Shown here one piece after another: positions 1 through 5,934 of a stretch of DNA of 18,445 nucleotides. Position numbers and translations under genes: made by a program. The DNA lies in assembly GCA_949373265.1 (NCBI GenBank), contig CASICT010000015.1, positions 1-18,445 of the forward strand, read 5' to 3'. The notes beneath the pieces were generated by a model that was not told where the DNA came from, did not search any database, and saw only the letters and a list, made by a program, of their open reading frames with translations. The DNA comes from Candidatus Poseidoniaceae archaeon (lineage in GTDB: Archaea > Thermoplasmatota > Poseidoniia > Poseidoniales > Poseidoniaceae). Numbering within the stretch: position 1 is the first letter of the stretch; each line of letters starts with the position of its first letter.

Positions 1-1
1 C

Positions 2-178
2 AGGCTAGAGTTTAGAGGATACAAACCAGCAAAGACCCTTGAATGCCCAACTTGCAATGTAGTAGTCTCCCAACATCAACTGCTCAAACATTTAGTCGTA
101 GACCATGATATGGAGTTGGTCGAAGCGGGAGAAGTTACTGGTAAAGCAATGCGGAAGACTTGGTCTGAGGAAGAATAA
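2..178 (+). CDS. C-terminal part of a small C2H2 zinc-finger protein (5' end outside window)
   Basis: An open frame runs from the window edge to a TAA stop and encodes 58 residues; the start lies upstream of the window. The visible part carries a single C2H2-type zinc finger: CPTC at residues 15-18 of the fragment, then 11 residues, then H30, four residues and H35 (Cx2C-x11-Hx4H). An acidic and basic tail ending in WSEEE follows. Single C2H2 fingers are common in small archaeal proteins that bind nucleic acid or protein, but no specific family can be named from this fragment. The next confident gene starts about 250 bases downstream on the same strand, so an operon with it is not evident. The frame is inferred from the finger spacing and lack of stops. 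Confidence 0.65.
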   Translation, partial: RLEFRGYKPAKTLECPTCNVVVSQHQLLKHLVVDHDMELVEAGEVTGKAMRKTWSEEE

Positions 179-427
179 GTTCTCGAATAATCAAAAGTAA
201 TAGGACCATTTCAACGAAGCATGGGATTGTGCAGGTCCCAAGAAGGTGGAAAAGTAAGACTGCTACTAAGAGAAAAACTACCAAATCAACCTCTAAACCT
301 GCTTTCTCTAGTTCTTTACTTCGACGAGGGCTAGGCAAATCAAAAAACTCTAGAAGAAGAAGATAACTCAAGTTTCATGACTAATCATAGGGGGATTGTT
401 GATACATCAATGTCTCAAGGGAACCAT
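179..427. other. Intergenic gap with no confident gene
   Basis: This A-rich gap lies between the zinc-finger fragment and the nuclease gene. I see no tRNA, no strong TATA element and no stable hairpin. Its only notable content is the doubtful basic mini-ORF (229-366) and two alternative in-frame ATGs (377 and 410) for the nuclease. Confidence 0.5.
229..366 (+). CDS. Possible mini-gene for a 45-residue highly basic protein (doubtful)
   Basis: A GTG-initiated frame of 45 codons ends in TAA. It would encode an extremely basic peptide: about 17 of 45 residues are Lys or Arg, none are acidic, Ser and Thr are frequent, and the C-terminus is four arginines. The composition recalls histone-tail or small nucleic-acid-binding peptides. 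The same A/G-rich DNA could give such a frame by chance. There is no convincing ribosome binding site, the start is not ATG, and a competing 38-codon ATG frame begins at 221. The reading is kept only because no other gene occupies this gap. Function unknown. Confidence 0.18.
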   Translation: MQVPRRWKSKTATKRKTTKSTSKPAFSSSLLRRGLGKSKNSRRRR

Positions 428-1582
428 ATGTCAGAGCCCATCTTATCCGATGACGGGTTCTGGGAATTTAATGAAGGAGAATGGGTTCCTACCGAAAAGC
501 AACTGTCTGCTTTAGAAAACGGAGCAATACCCTTTGATGCTATTGATAATGATACAATCATCGTTACTGAAAGTAAGCCTATCACGTCTCGCATCTCCAC
601 CTTTTACTCCAATATTAGTTCCGAACATCGACTTTATTCATTCATTGGGATTTGTATTTCAGTTCTTTTTGTATCAGTGATAATCGTCTTAGCATCACTT
701 CCAATCAATTCAATCACTTCTATCGCAGTAACAGATTGCTCAATGGATAATTCATTGCAAGTATTAGCAGCTGCAACCATCGACAATAGTCCTTTGGCAG
801 AGGAAGAGAACTGCCCTCATGAACTGGAGATAGCATCTTGGAATTTACAGAAATTCGGGCCTTTAGGTGCTGAGAATGAGACGAGAGTCGCTGAGATGGC
901 AGGTAAAATTAGCAACTATGACATCGTTGCTGTTCAGGAAATAAAGGATATTCAAGAAAGAGCGCCTTACATCCTTCAAGATAGAATTGACGAAATTACC
1001 GAGTATGGCATGGTTCTATCTAATCGAACTGGTGCGTTTTGTGAGGATAATTCTAGTCCAGGGATTTCTGAGCAATACGCTTTTTATTATCATTTAGATA
1101 CGATTCAAGCAATTGATTCAGGTGAACACTATCCTGATAATGACTGTGACTTTGCGAGAGAGCCATTTGCCGCTAGATTCCAATCCTCGGAATATGACCA
1201 CTCATTCGTCTTGATAACCTTGCATGTGAAACCCGACGATGCTTTGAATGAAATATCTGCAATAAGCAAAGTTTTCGAATGGGCTAGGTTCCAATACCCT
1301 AGTGAAGACGATTTTATTTTGTTGGGAGATTTGAACGCTGGTTGTGATTATGCTAGTTCCTCAGAATTAGAGGAATTGGATATTCGAAATGGAGACTACC
1401 AATGGATAATTCCCGATGATGAGAAAACCAACACTGCTGAATCATCGTCTTGCGCTTATGATCGAATGATTATAGGAGAAGGAGGTTCTGAGGAGTATCT
1501 TGATTCATATTCAACAGATTGTGAAGTAGAAGCCTCTGACCACTGTATCATTTCGGCTAAATTTTCAGCGCATGAGTCATAG
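428..1582 (+). CDS. Membrane-anchored, exported DNase I-like (EEP superfamily) nuclease
   Basis: The product (384 residues from ATG 428) has three parts. Residues 1-25 form a short cytosolic Trp motif (GFWEFNEGEWVP). A single hydrophobic segment spans about 70-92. The rest is an endonuclease/exonuclease/phosphatase domain of the DNase I fold. The catalytic signatures are in order: WNLQ (N139), VQE (E171), REPFAARF (R250), LHVKP (H266), GDLN (D301, N303), YDRM (D345) and SDH (D371, H372). The domain also has eight cysteines after the membrane segment, which fits disulfides outside the cell. It should hydrolyse phosphodiesters, probably DNA, with a divalent metal, at the outer face of the membrane. 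EEP members also include sphingomyelinases and phosphatases, so DNA is likely but not proven. ATG 377 and ATG 410 are in frame. I prefer 428 because MSEPILSDDG leads straight into the Trp motif. Confidence 0.85.
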   Translation: MSEPILSDDGFWEFNEGEWVPTEKQLSALENGAIPFDAIDNDTIIVTESKPITSRISTFYSNISSEHRLYSFIGICISVLFVSVIIVLASLPINSITSIAVTDCSMDNSLQVLAAATIDNSPLAEEENCPHELEIASWNLQKFGPLGAENETRVAEMAGKISNYDIVAVQEIKDIQERAPYILQDRIDEITEYGMVLSNRTGAFCEDNSSPGISEQYAFYYHLDTIQAIDSGEHYPDNDCDFAREPFAARFQSSEYDHSFVLITLHVKPDDALNEISAISKVFEWARFQYPSEDDFILLGDLNAGCDYASSSELEELDIRNGDYQWIIPDDEKTNTAESSSCAYDRMIIGEGGSEEYLDSYSTDCEVEASDHCIISAKFSAHES

Positions 1583-1677
1583 AGATGATTCAAGAAAGAT
1601 TCATTGAAGTTTATGCTTGATTGTGGGGTTAATCCATCTGAAGCAGCAGTCTATACAATTGATTCAATTAGTGATTC

Positions 1678-1681
1678 AAAA
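1678..1681 (-). terminator. Oligo-T terminator after tRNA-Gln
   Basis: On the minus strand the discriminator A of the tRNA (1683) is followed by C and then four T residues. A short T run directly after a tRNA is a usual archaeal termination signal. It is short, so this is tentative. Confidence 0.35.
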
Positions 1682-1682
1682 G

Positions 1683-1755
1683 TAGTCTCTCTCGGATTTG
1701 AACCGAGGTCTGCGGGACCAGAACCCACAATGATGGACCGCTACACTAAGAGACT
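1683..1755 (-). tRNA. trnQ: tRNA-Gln (anticodon CUG)
   Basis: The minus strand folds as a complete cloverleaf. The acceptor stem AGTCTCT/AGAGACT pairs over 7 bp and is followed by T8 A9. A weak D stem has GG in its loop. The anticodon stem GTGGG/CCCGC closes the loop TTCTGGT, giving anticodon CTG, which reads CAG (Gln). The variable region has four bases, the T stem CTCGG/CCGAG closes a TTCAAAT loop, and the discriminator is A. CCA is not encoded and must be added after transcription. No intron is seen. The gene lies 50 bases downstream of korB on the same strand, converging on the nuclease gene. Archaea normally charge this tRNA indirectly, through Glu-tRNA(Gln) amidotransferase. Confidence 0.95.
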
Positions 1756-1795
1756 AGCAGACGGGCCAATAGCCTCTCATTCTTCAAGTAAGCGG

Positions 1796-1805
1796 TGATT
1801 TAACT
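1796..1805 (-). promoter_or_regulatory. Possible box A (TATA) for tRNA-Gln
   Basis: On the minus strand the sequence GTTAAATCAC lies about 43-50 bases upstream of the mature tRNA 5' end and just before the korB stop. It is the only A/T-rich TATA-like element in this gap. It would allow transcription of the tRNA independent of korB with a short 5' leader. The match to the archaeal consensus is weak. Confidence 0.2.
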
Positions 1806-2852
1806 TCAACCTCTTAGAGCAGCAATGACATCATCTAATTGAGCCGGACTTGGCCTTAGTATATCTTCGCCCATTTCTACAATAGGGGTTCCATGAAGGT
1901 CTAAGTCATCGTCTAAAGCGGGTTTTTCACCGTCGAAGTATAGTAATCCCATAACGTGTTTCTTTTCCGCATCCGCCGTGTGAAGAGCCGACAATGCAGC
2001 AACTGCATCGGAGATGTCATGTTCACTGGAAATAGTTTCCAGGCGCATAGTTGAGCCATCATGTAGTGTGATATCTCTAAAGGAGCCAGCAGGAACTTCA
2101 ACTTGTTCTAATGGAGAGAAGTGGGGAATGTATCCGACGGAGTGTAATTCAGCCTGATTGTCTTTGACATAACCGTATGAACGCAGAGATTCATCATTGT
2201 TGTTGAATGTTACACAAGGACTAATCACGTCGATAAGTGCAAATCCTTTGTGGGAAATCGCAGCCCTGATAATCGCTGTAAGTTGCTTCTTTGAACCACT
2301 GAATGAACGTGCGACAAATGAGCATCCTAAGTTTACGGCCATAGCACACAAATCGATTGGAGCGGTCTCATTAGTAGCTCCCTTCTTTTTCTTGGAACCA
2401 ATATCTGCTGTAGCGGAATACTGACCTTTTGTCAATCCGTAAACTCCATTGTTTTCAATGATATAGACCATGTTGACATTTCGCCTAATTGCGTGAATAA
2501 GTTGACCAATTCCAATAGATGCAGAGTCTCCGTCTCCAGAAACACCTAGGTATGTTAGATCCTTATTGACAACATTTGCACCTGTGGTAACCGAGGGCAT
2601 TCTTCCGTGGACGGTATTGAATCCATGTGATTGTCCTAGATAGTAAGCAGGTGTCTTGGATGAACATCCAATACCGCTCATCTTAGCAATACGATGTGGT
2701 TCTAGGCCATTTTCCCAAGCCGCATTAACGATGACGCTAGAAACTTGGTCATGACCACAGCCGGGACACAATGACGACTTACCGCCAGTGTAGGAATCCT
2801 TAGGCTCGTTGATGACGTTAAGTTTGATTGCTCTAACTGGTTTATCGCTCAT
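1806..2852 (-). CDS. korB: 2-oxoacid:ferredoxin oxidoreductase, beta subunit (probably 2-oxoglutarate type)
   Basis: This 348-residue protein is the thiamine-diphosphate and iron-sulfur subunit of a 2-oxoacid:ferredoxin oxidoreductase. It binds ThDP through GDGDS (106-110) and ENNGVYG (133-139). Cys29 and Cys32 (CPGCGH), Cys63 (IGCSS) and Cys213 (SPCVTF) would ligate the single [4Fe-4S] cluster. The motif GLTKGQYS (139-146) contains Lys142. The equivalent lysine in the Sulfolobus enzyme contacts the distal carboxylate of 2-oxoglutarate, whereas pyruvate-specific enzymes lack it, so 2-oxoglutarate or broad use is favoured. The C-terminus (about 235-348) extends beyond many archaeal beta chains of about 290-310 residues and resembles the longer actinobacterial/aerobic KorB layout. 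Its ATG overlaps the korA stop by four bases (ATGA), so translation is probably coupled. It acts in the cytosol, giving the acyl-CoA, CO2 and reduced ferredoxin. Confidence 0.92.
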   Translation of the reverse strand: MSDKPVRAIKLNVINEPKDSYTGGKSSLCPGCGHDQVSSVIVNAAWENGLEPHRIAKMSGIGCSSKTPAYYLGQSHGFNTVHGRMPSVTTGANVVNKDLTYLGVSGDGDSASIGIGQLIHAIRRNVNMVYIIENNGVYGLTKGQYSATADIGSKKKKGATNETAPIDLCAMAVNLGCSFVARSFSGSKKQLTAIIRAAISHKGFALIDVISPCVTFNNNDESLRSYGYVKDNQAELHSVGYIPHFSPLEQVEVPAGSFRDITLHDGSTMRLETISSEHDISDAVAALSALHTADAEKKHVMGLLYFDGEKPALDDDLDLHGTPIVEMGEDILRPSPAQLDDVIAALRG

Positions 2853-4636
2853 ACGCCCACCTCATTAAGAACATCCATGATGCGTTCAGCATACAATCTT
2901 GCACGCGGTGGCATTCCATCGCTGTAAGCAACACTGTGCATCTTGTTTATGAGGTGGTTTGGGAACTCCTTTCGTATGATTCCATAGAGTTGTGCATCAC
3001 GATTAATTTCAAGAATAATCACCGTGTTATGGCGTTCGACGAATGCCTGAACATCGCTGTGTAGTGGCAGTGCTCGTACTCGGCATGTGCTGACTTTCTT
3101 ACCGGTTATGCCTTCTAGAATGTCGTCGATTTCCACGATAGTATTTTCCAATGAACCATAGAATACTATGCCTATGTCCTCTTCTACTTCATCTCGCATA
3201 ATTGGTGCTGGCAAATAGTCACGTGCACCTTCGATCTTGCGCTTCAAACGTTGCATGAGTTTGTAGTATACGTCAGGTTTCTCGGAATAGGTTCCGTCCT
3301 CATCATGACCAGTTCCACGGTATAGGATAGGGTCTATGCCTGAACCAGGTAGTGTACGGTATGGGATTCCATCGCCATCTACGTCACGGTAACGTCCGTA
3401 GTTTTCGATAGCGTCCATTTGTTCTTTGGTTAGCAGAACTTTGCCTCTATCCATCGGCTGATCAGGATATTTGAATCCATGGCAAGACCATCGGTTCATT
3501 CCTAAATCGAGGTCTGACAATCCAAAGACAGGAGTCTGGAATCGCTCTGAAGCATCGAATATTTTCCACCCGAACTCGAAGCATTCCTCTACAGTTCCTG
3601 GAATGAATACGATGTGTTGCGTATCACCATGACTTCCTTCGTACAGCATAGTCAAATCGCCCTGTTGAGTTCTTGTAGGCAATCCAGTGGACGGGCCTAC
3701 GCGATTGACATCCCAGAATACAGCTGGTATTTCAGCAAAGTAAGCAAGTCCAATAAATTCCTGCATTAGAGAAATACCTGGCCCGGATGTGGCCGTCATT
3801 CCACGTGCTCCGGCCCATCCTGCTCCGATTATCATTCCAGCAGCAGCTAACTCATCTTCTGCTTGAATTATAGCATATGTTGCCTTTCCTTCATGAGTGC
3901 GTAATTCAGGAAGCCATGCAATTACTCCTTCTGCCAGACTAGATGATGGGGTGATTGGATACCAAGCTAGCAACTGAATTCCTCCGAAGACGGAGCCTAG
4001 TGCGACTGCTTCGTTTCCTTCTATGAAGAAACCTCCTTCCTTTTTCTCTCTAGCCTCAACTACATATGGATCAGATACTGTTAATTCTTCAGCACAGTAA
4101 CTGCGGCCTAATCGTGCCGCTTCAGAATTGAGTTCAATCGCTTTAGCCTTACCACCGAACTGCTTAGAGATAGATTCCTCCAGTACAGTTTGGTCCATTC
4201 CCAGGATTTCTGCAATTACTCCAACATATACAACGTTAGCAATCATCCTTGCGAGTTTTGGATTTAAGCCACGGGCTATTTTTGTCATAGGCACCGGGTA
4301 CGAAACAACATCCGAACGATTCATTTCCATCTTGGAATCTGTATTCCAAATCACTACCGAACCTGGCTCTAATGCGGCCAAGTCTTCATCCCATGTGGCG
4401 GGGTTTACAAGTACCTGGATGTGAGTTCTATCGCCTGGTGCTTGGTAGCCCAAGTCAGACACTCGAACGATGTACCACGTAGGTAATCCTGAAATATTAG
4501 AGGGGAATAAATTCTTCCCACTTACGGGAATTCCCATGTCATATAATGTCTGCAACAAGATAAGATTCGCAGATTGCGAACCGGTACCGTTTGCGGTGGC
4601 TATGTTGATGGTGAAATCATTTACGACTCTGTCCAT
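2849..4636 (-). CDS. korA: 2-oxoacid:ferredoxin oxidoreductase, fused gamma-alpha subunit
   Basis: This 595-residue chain joins a gamma domain to an alpha domain. The gamma domain (about 9-185) begins with ATANGTGSQSANLIL and includes SDLGYQAPGDR. The alpha domain (about 205-595) carries the family motif YPITPSS (226-232), which contacts substrate and CoA, then QAEDELAAAGMIIGA, TATSGPGISLM and the conserved GPSTGLPTRTQQGDL stretch. With korB it makes the complete (gamma-alpha)-beta enzyme that oxidatively decarboxylates a 2-oxoacid with CoA and ferredoxin. No separate delta (ferredoxin) subunit is next to it. The two genes form an operon with a 4-base overlap. The start at 4636 is the only one that places the gamma-domain first strand correctly. 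A GC-rich leader lies upstream. The substrate is probably 2-oxoglutarate given the KorB lysine and the nearby aconitase; pyruvate or branched-chain 2-oxoacids remain possible. Confidence 0.92.
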   Translation of the reverse strand: MDRVVNDFTINIATANGTGSQSANLILLQTLYDMGIPVSGKNLFPSNISGLPTWYIVRVSDLGYQAPGDRTHIQVLVNPATWDEDLAALEPGSVVIWNTDSKMEMNRSDVVSYPVPMTKIARGLNPKLARMIANVVYVGVIAEILGMDQTVLEESISKQFGGKAKAIELNSEAARLGRSYCAEELTVSDPYVVEAREKKEGGFFIEGNEAVALGSVFGGIQLLAWYPITPSSSLAEGVIAWLPELRTHEGKATYAIIQAEDELAAAGMIIGAGWAGARGMTATSGPGISLMQEFIGLAYFAEIPAVFWDVNRVGPSTGLPTRTQQGDLTMLYEGSHGDTQHIVFIPGTVEECFEFGWKIFDASERFQTPVFGLSDLDLGMNRWSCHGFKYPDQPMDRGKVLLTKEQMDAIENYGRYRDVDGDGIPYRTLPGSGIDPILYRGTGHDEDGTYSEKPDVYYKLMQRLKRKIEGARDYLPAPIMRDEVEEDIGIVFYGSLENTIVEIDDILEGITGKKVSTCRVRALPLHSDVQAFVERHNTVIILEINRDAQLYGIIRKEFPNHLINKMHSVAYSDGMPPRARLYAERIMDVLNEVGV

Positions 4637-4707
4637 GTCGGTTTGTCCCCTTGGGCCACGCCCCCAACGGGTGCTTGACCATTGCGCCCCTGCGTTCGCC
4701 CACGCTC
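4637..4707 (-). promoter_or_regulatory. GC-rich korA leader, probably structured
   Basis: By hand count about 49 of these 71 bases are G or C, far above the flanking sequence. On the minus (korA) strand it contains short complementary arms, such as TTGGG with CCCAA across a 7-base loop, and GCGT with ACGC across a 6-base loop. A purine run AAGGGGA lies about 10 bases before the korA ATG and could be the ribosome binding site. A 21-codon upstream frame (ATG at 4682, stop at 4617) overlaps the korA start out of frame. This suggests a structured 5' untranslated region, but no known riboswitch class is recognised. Confidence 0.35.
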
Positions 4708-4710
4708 TTT

Positions 4711-4740
4711 GAATGTGTTGATGGTATAATCACTATTTTG
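4711..4740. promoter_or_regulatory. Candidate divergent promoter between korA and the cyclophilin gene
   Basis: The A/T-rich stretch between the GC-rich korA leader and the cyclophilin leader contains GGTATAATCAC. It reads as TATAAT on the plus strand and ATTATAC on the minus strand. It is the only TATA-like element between the two divergent genes, about 50 bases before ATG 4783 and about 90 bases before korA. It is not a strong match to the archaeal TTTATATA consensus. Confidence 0.3.
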
Positions 4741-4749
4741 ACAAGGGGT

Positions 4750-4770
4750 AGGCCTCAAAAACAGAGGCTT
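4750..4770 (+). promoter_or_regulatory. Small hairpin in the cyclophilin leader
   Basis: AGGCCTC (4750-4756) can pair with GAGGCTT (4764-4770) over 7 bp with one G-U, closing a 7-base A-rich loop. It ends 12 bases before ATG 4783 and could affect translation initiation or be an operator. The function is not known. Confidence 0.3.
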
Positions 4771-4782
4771 GTTGGGCAGCAT

Positions 4783-5883
4783 ATGGCCGATGATTCAATC
4801 GCTAATGCTTGGGTGGAAGCAGAGAAACTGTTGACCAAGGGTAAAACCAACGGTGCTCTAGATGTTTTACGTGAAGCAGATCCTGATGGTAAAGAGGCTA
4901 CTACTCTGCGCTTAGCAGGTCAGGCCTTGTATATGCAAGCAACCAAAAGTAACTCGCATTCAGATTATAGGAAAGCGGCTAAAGTACTTCGTGATGCAGT
5001 GAGAATTAATCCACGTGATAAAAAATCTAACTCCCAATACAACCAACTCCGTAATGAAATGCAAGATAAGAGTATTTCAGAAACAATAATCCCTCGAATG
5101 ATGAATGACGGAACTCCGACTCCAGCAGGTGTATTCGCAGTTATAGCAGCCCTCTTGCTACTTCTTGCTGGATTACAATTCGTTACAGGAAATGACGAAT
5201 TTGAGGATGCAGAAGCAGTAATGACGCTTTCGTGGAAAGATGATTCAGGTGAATATACAGAGCAAATTACAATTGCTTTACATCGAGCAGAAGCGCCAAT
5301 ACATGTTGAAAATTTCATACTATTGGCAGATTCAGGTAAGTACGATGATGTCCTAGTTCACAGAGTCATTGATCAATTTATGATCCAAACTGGTGATTTT
5401 GAGAAAAATAGTGGTAGCGGCGGATATACTGCGAAGTGGTACGGATATTGCAACGGCCAAACCGTTGACGGGAGTGGAGTAGAATACACGGCAGAATCCT
5501 GTGACCTTTCGAGTTGGTCCCTCCCTAGTGAACATGAAAATGGATTACGACATGGACCCGGATCCTTAGCAGCCGCACATTCAGGACTCAACACAGATGG
5601 CAGCCAATTCTACTTAGTTCCATCAGATTCAAATCCATGTTGGTTGAATGGTGACCAAAATAGAAACGCCGCCAATGAATGTGTAGACGTTTCAAACAAA
5701 GACTGCTCCACTTCCTCATGTCACACAGTATATGGGACTGTAACCAATGGTCTAGAATTCGTTGATGCTATCTCGAAAGTTAATACCCAAGATGATAAGC
5801 CCGTTAATGATGTAAAAATCGTTTCTGTAGTCATAACCGATTATGGAATCATCGATGACACTCCTTGGTACCAATTTTGGTGA
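4783..5883 (+). CDS. TPR-anchored, exported cyclophilin-type peptidyl-prolyl isomerase
   Basis: The product (366 residues) has a cytosolic TPR-like helical domain (about 1-95), one membrane segment (about 114-134) and a cyclophilin domain outside (about 145-356). Cyclophilin residues are kept: HRVIDQFMIQTGD (193-205) holds the catalytic Arg194 plus Phe199, Met200 and Gln202. SLAAAHSGLNTDGSQFYLV (261-279) matches the active-site strand, and Trp287 with His314 matches the pocket positions W121 and H126 of human CypA. Two insertions are visible: about 208-256, and about 290-312 between the WL motif and the pocket histidine. Six cysteines (223, 240, 286, 300, 308, 313) lie in or next to them and suggest disulfide-stabilised loops. 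It probably speeds Xaa-Pro isomerisation of exported proteins at the cell surface. The open frame extends upstream to 4651, but that part is GC-rich leader sequence without protein character; MADDSIANAW is taken as the start. Confidence 0.87.
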   Translation: MADDSIANAWVEAEKLLTKGKTNGALDVLREADPDGKEATTLRLAGQALYMQATKSNSHSDYRKAAKVLRDAVRINPRDKKSNSQYNQLRNEMQDKSISETIIPRMMNDGTPTPAGVFAVIAALLLLLAGLQFVTGNDEFEDAEAVMTLSWKDDSGEYTEQITIALHRAEAPIHVENFILLADSGKYDDVLVHRVIDQFMIQTGDFEKNSGSGGYTAKWYGYCNGQTVDGSGVEYTAESCDLSSWSLPSEHENGLRHGPGSLAAAHSGLNTDGSQFYLVPSDSNPCWLNGDQNRNAANECVDVSNKDCSTSSCHTVYGTVTNGLEFVDAISKVNTQDDKPVNDVKIVSVVITDYGIIDDTPWYQFW

Positions 5884-5889
5884 ATATGT

Positions 5890-5904
5890 ATCTGTAAGAC
5901 AGAT
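5890..5904. repeat. Perfect 6-3-6 inverted repeat between cyclophilin and aconitase genes
   Basis: ATCTGT AAG ACAGAT is a perfect inverted repeat starting seven bases after the cyclophilin stop and ending 30 bases before the aconitase ATG. It could be a small hairpin or a dimeric regulator site. No T tract follows, so it is not a typical terminator. Confidence 0.35.
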
Positions 5905-5934
5905 TGATATGATTTGGCCACCCGCAGTCGCTCT

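Noticed and set aside
1586..1679. Three copies of TGATTCAA between the nuclease gene and the tRNA
   Set aside because: They are irregularly spaced and the same word occurs in coding sequence elsewhere; too short to call a repeat array.
1604..1798. 64-codon plus-strand frame after the nuclease gene
   Set aside because: It runs antisense through the complete tRNA-Gln and has no protein-like character or neighbouring ribosome binding site.
4651..4782. In-frame N-terminal extension of the cyclophilin
   Set aside because: It translates the GC-rich korA leader and a hairpin; the TPR-like helix starts only at MADDSIANAW.
5914..5934. TTG start giving seven extra residues on aconitase
   Set aside because: ATG 5935 is a better start codon, and the extra residues have no counterpart expected in AcnA proteins.
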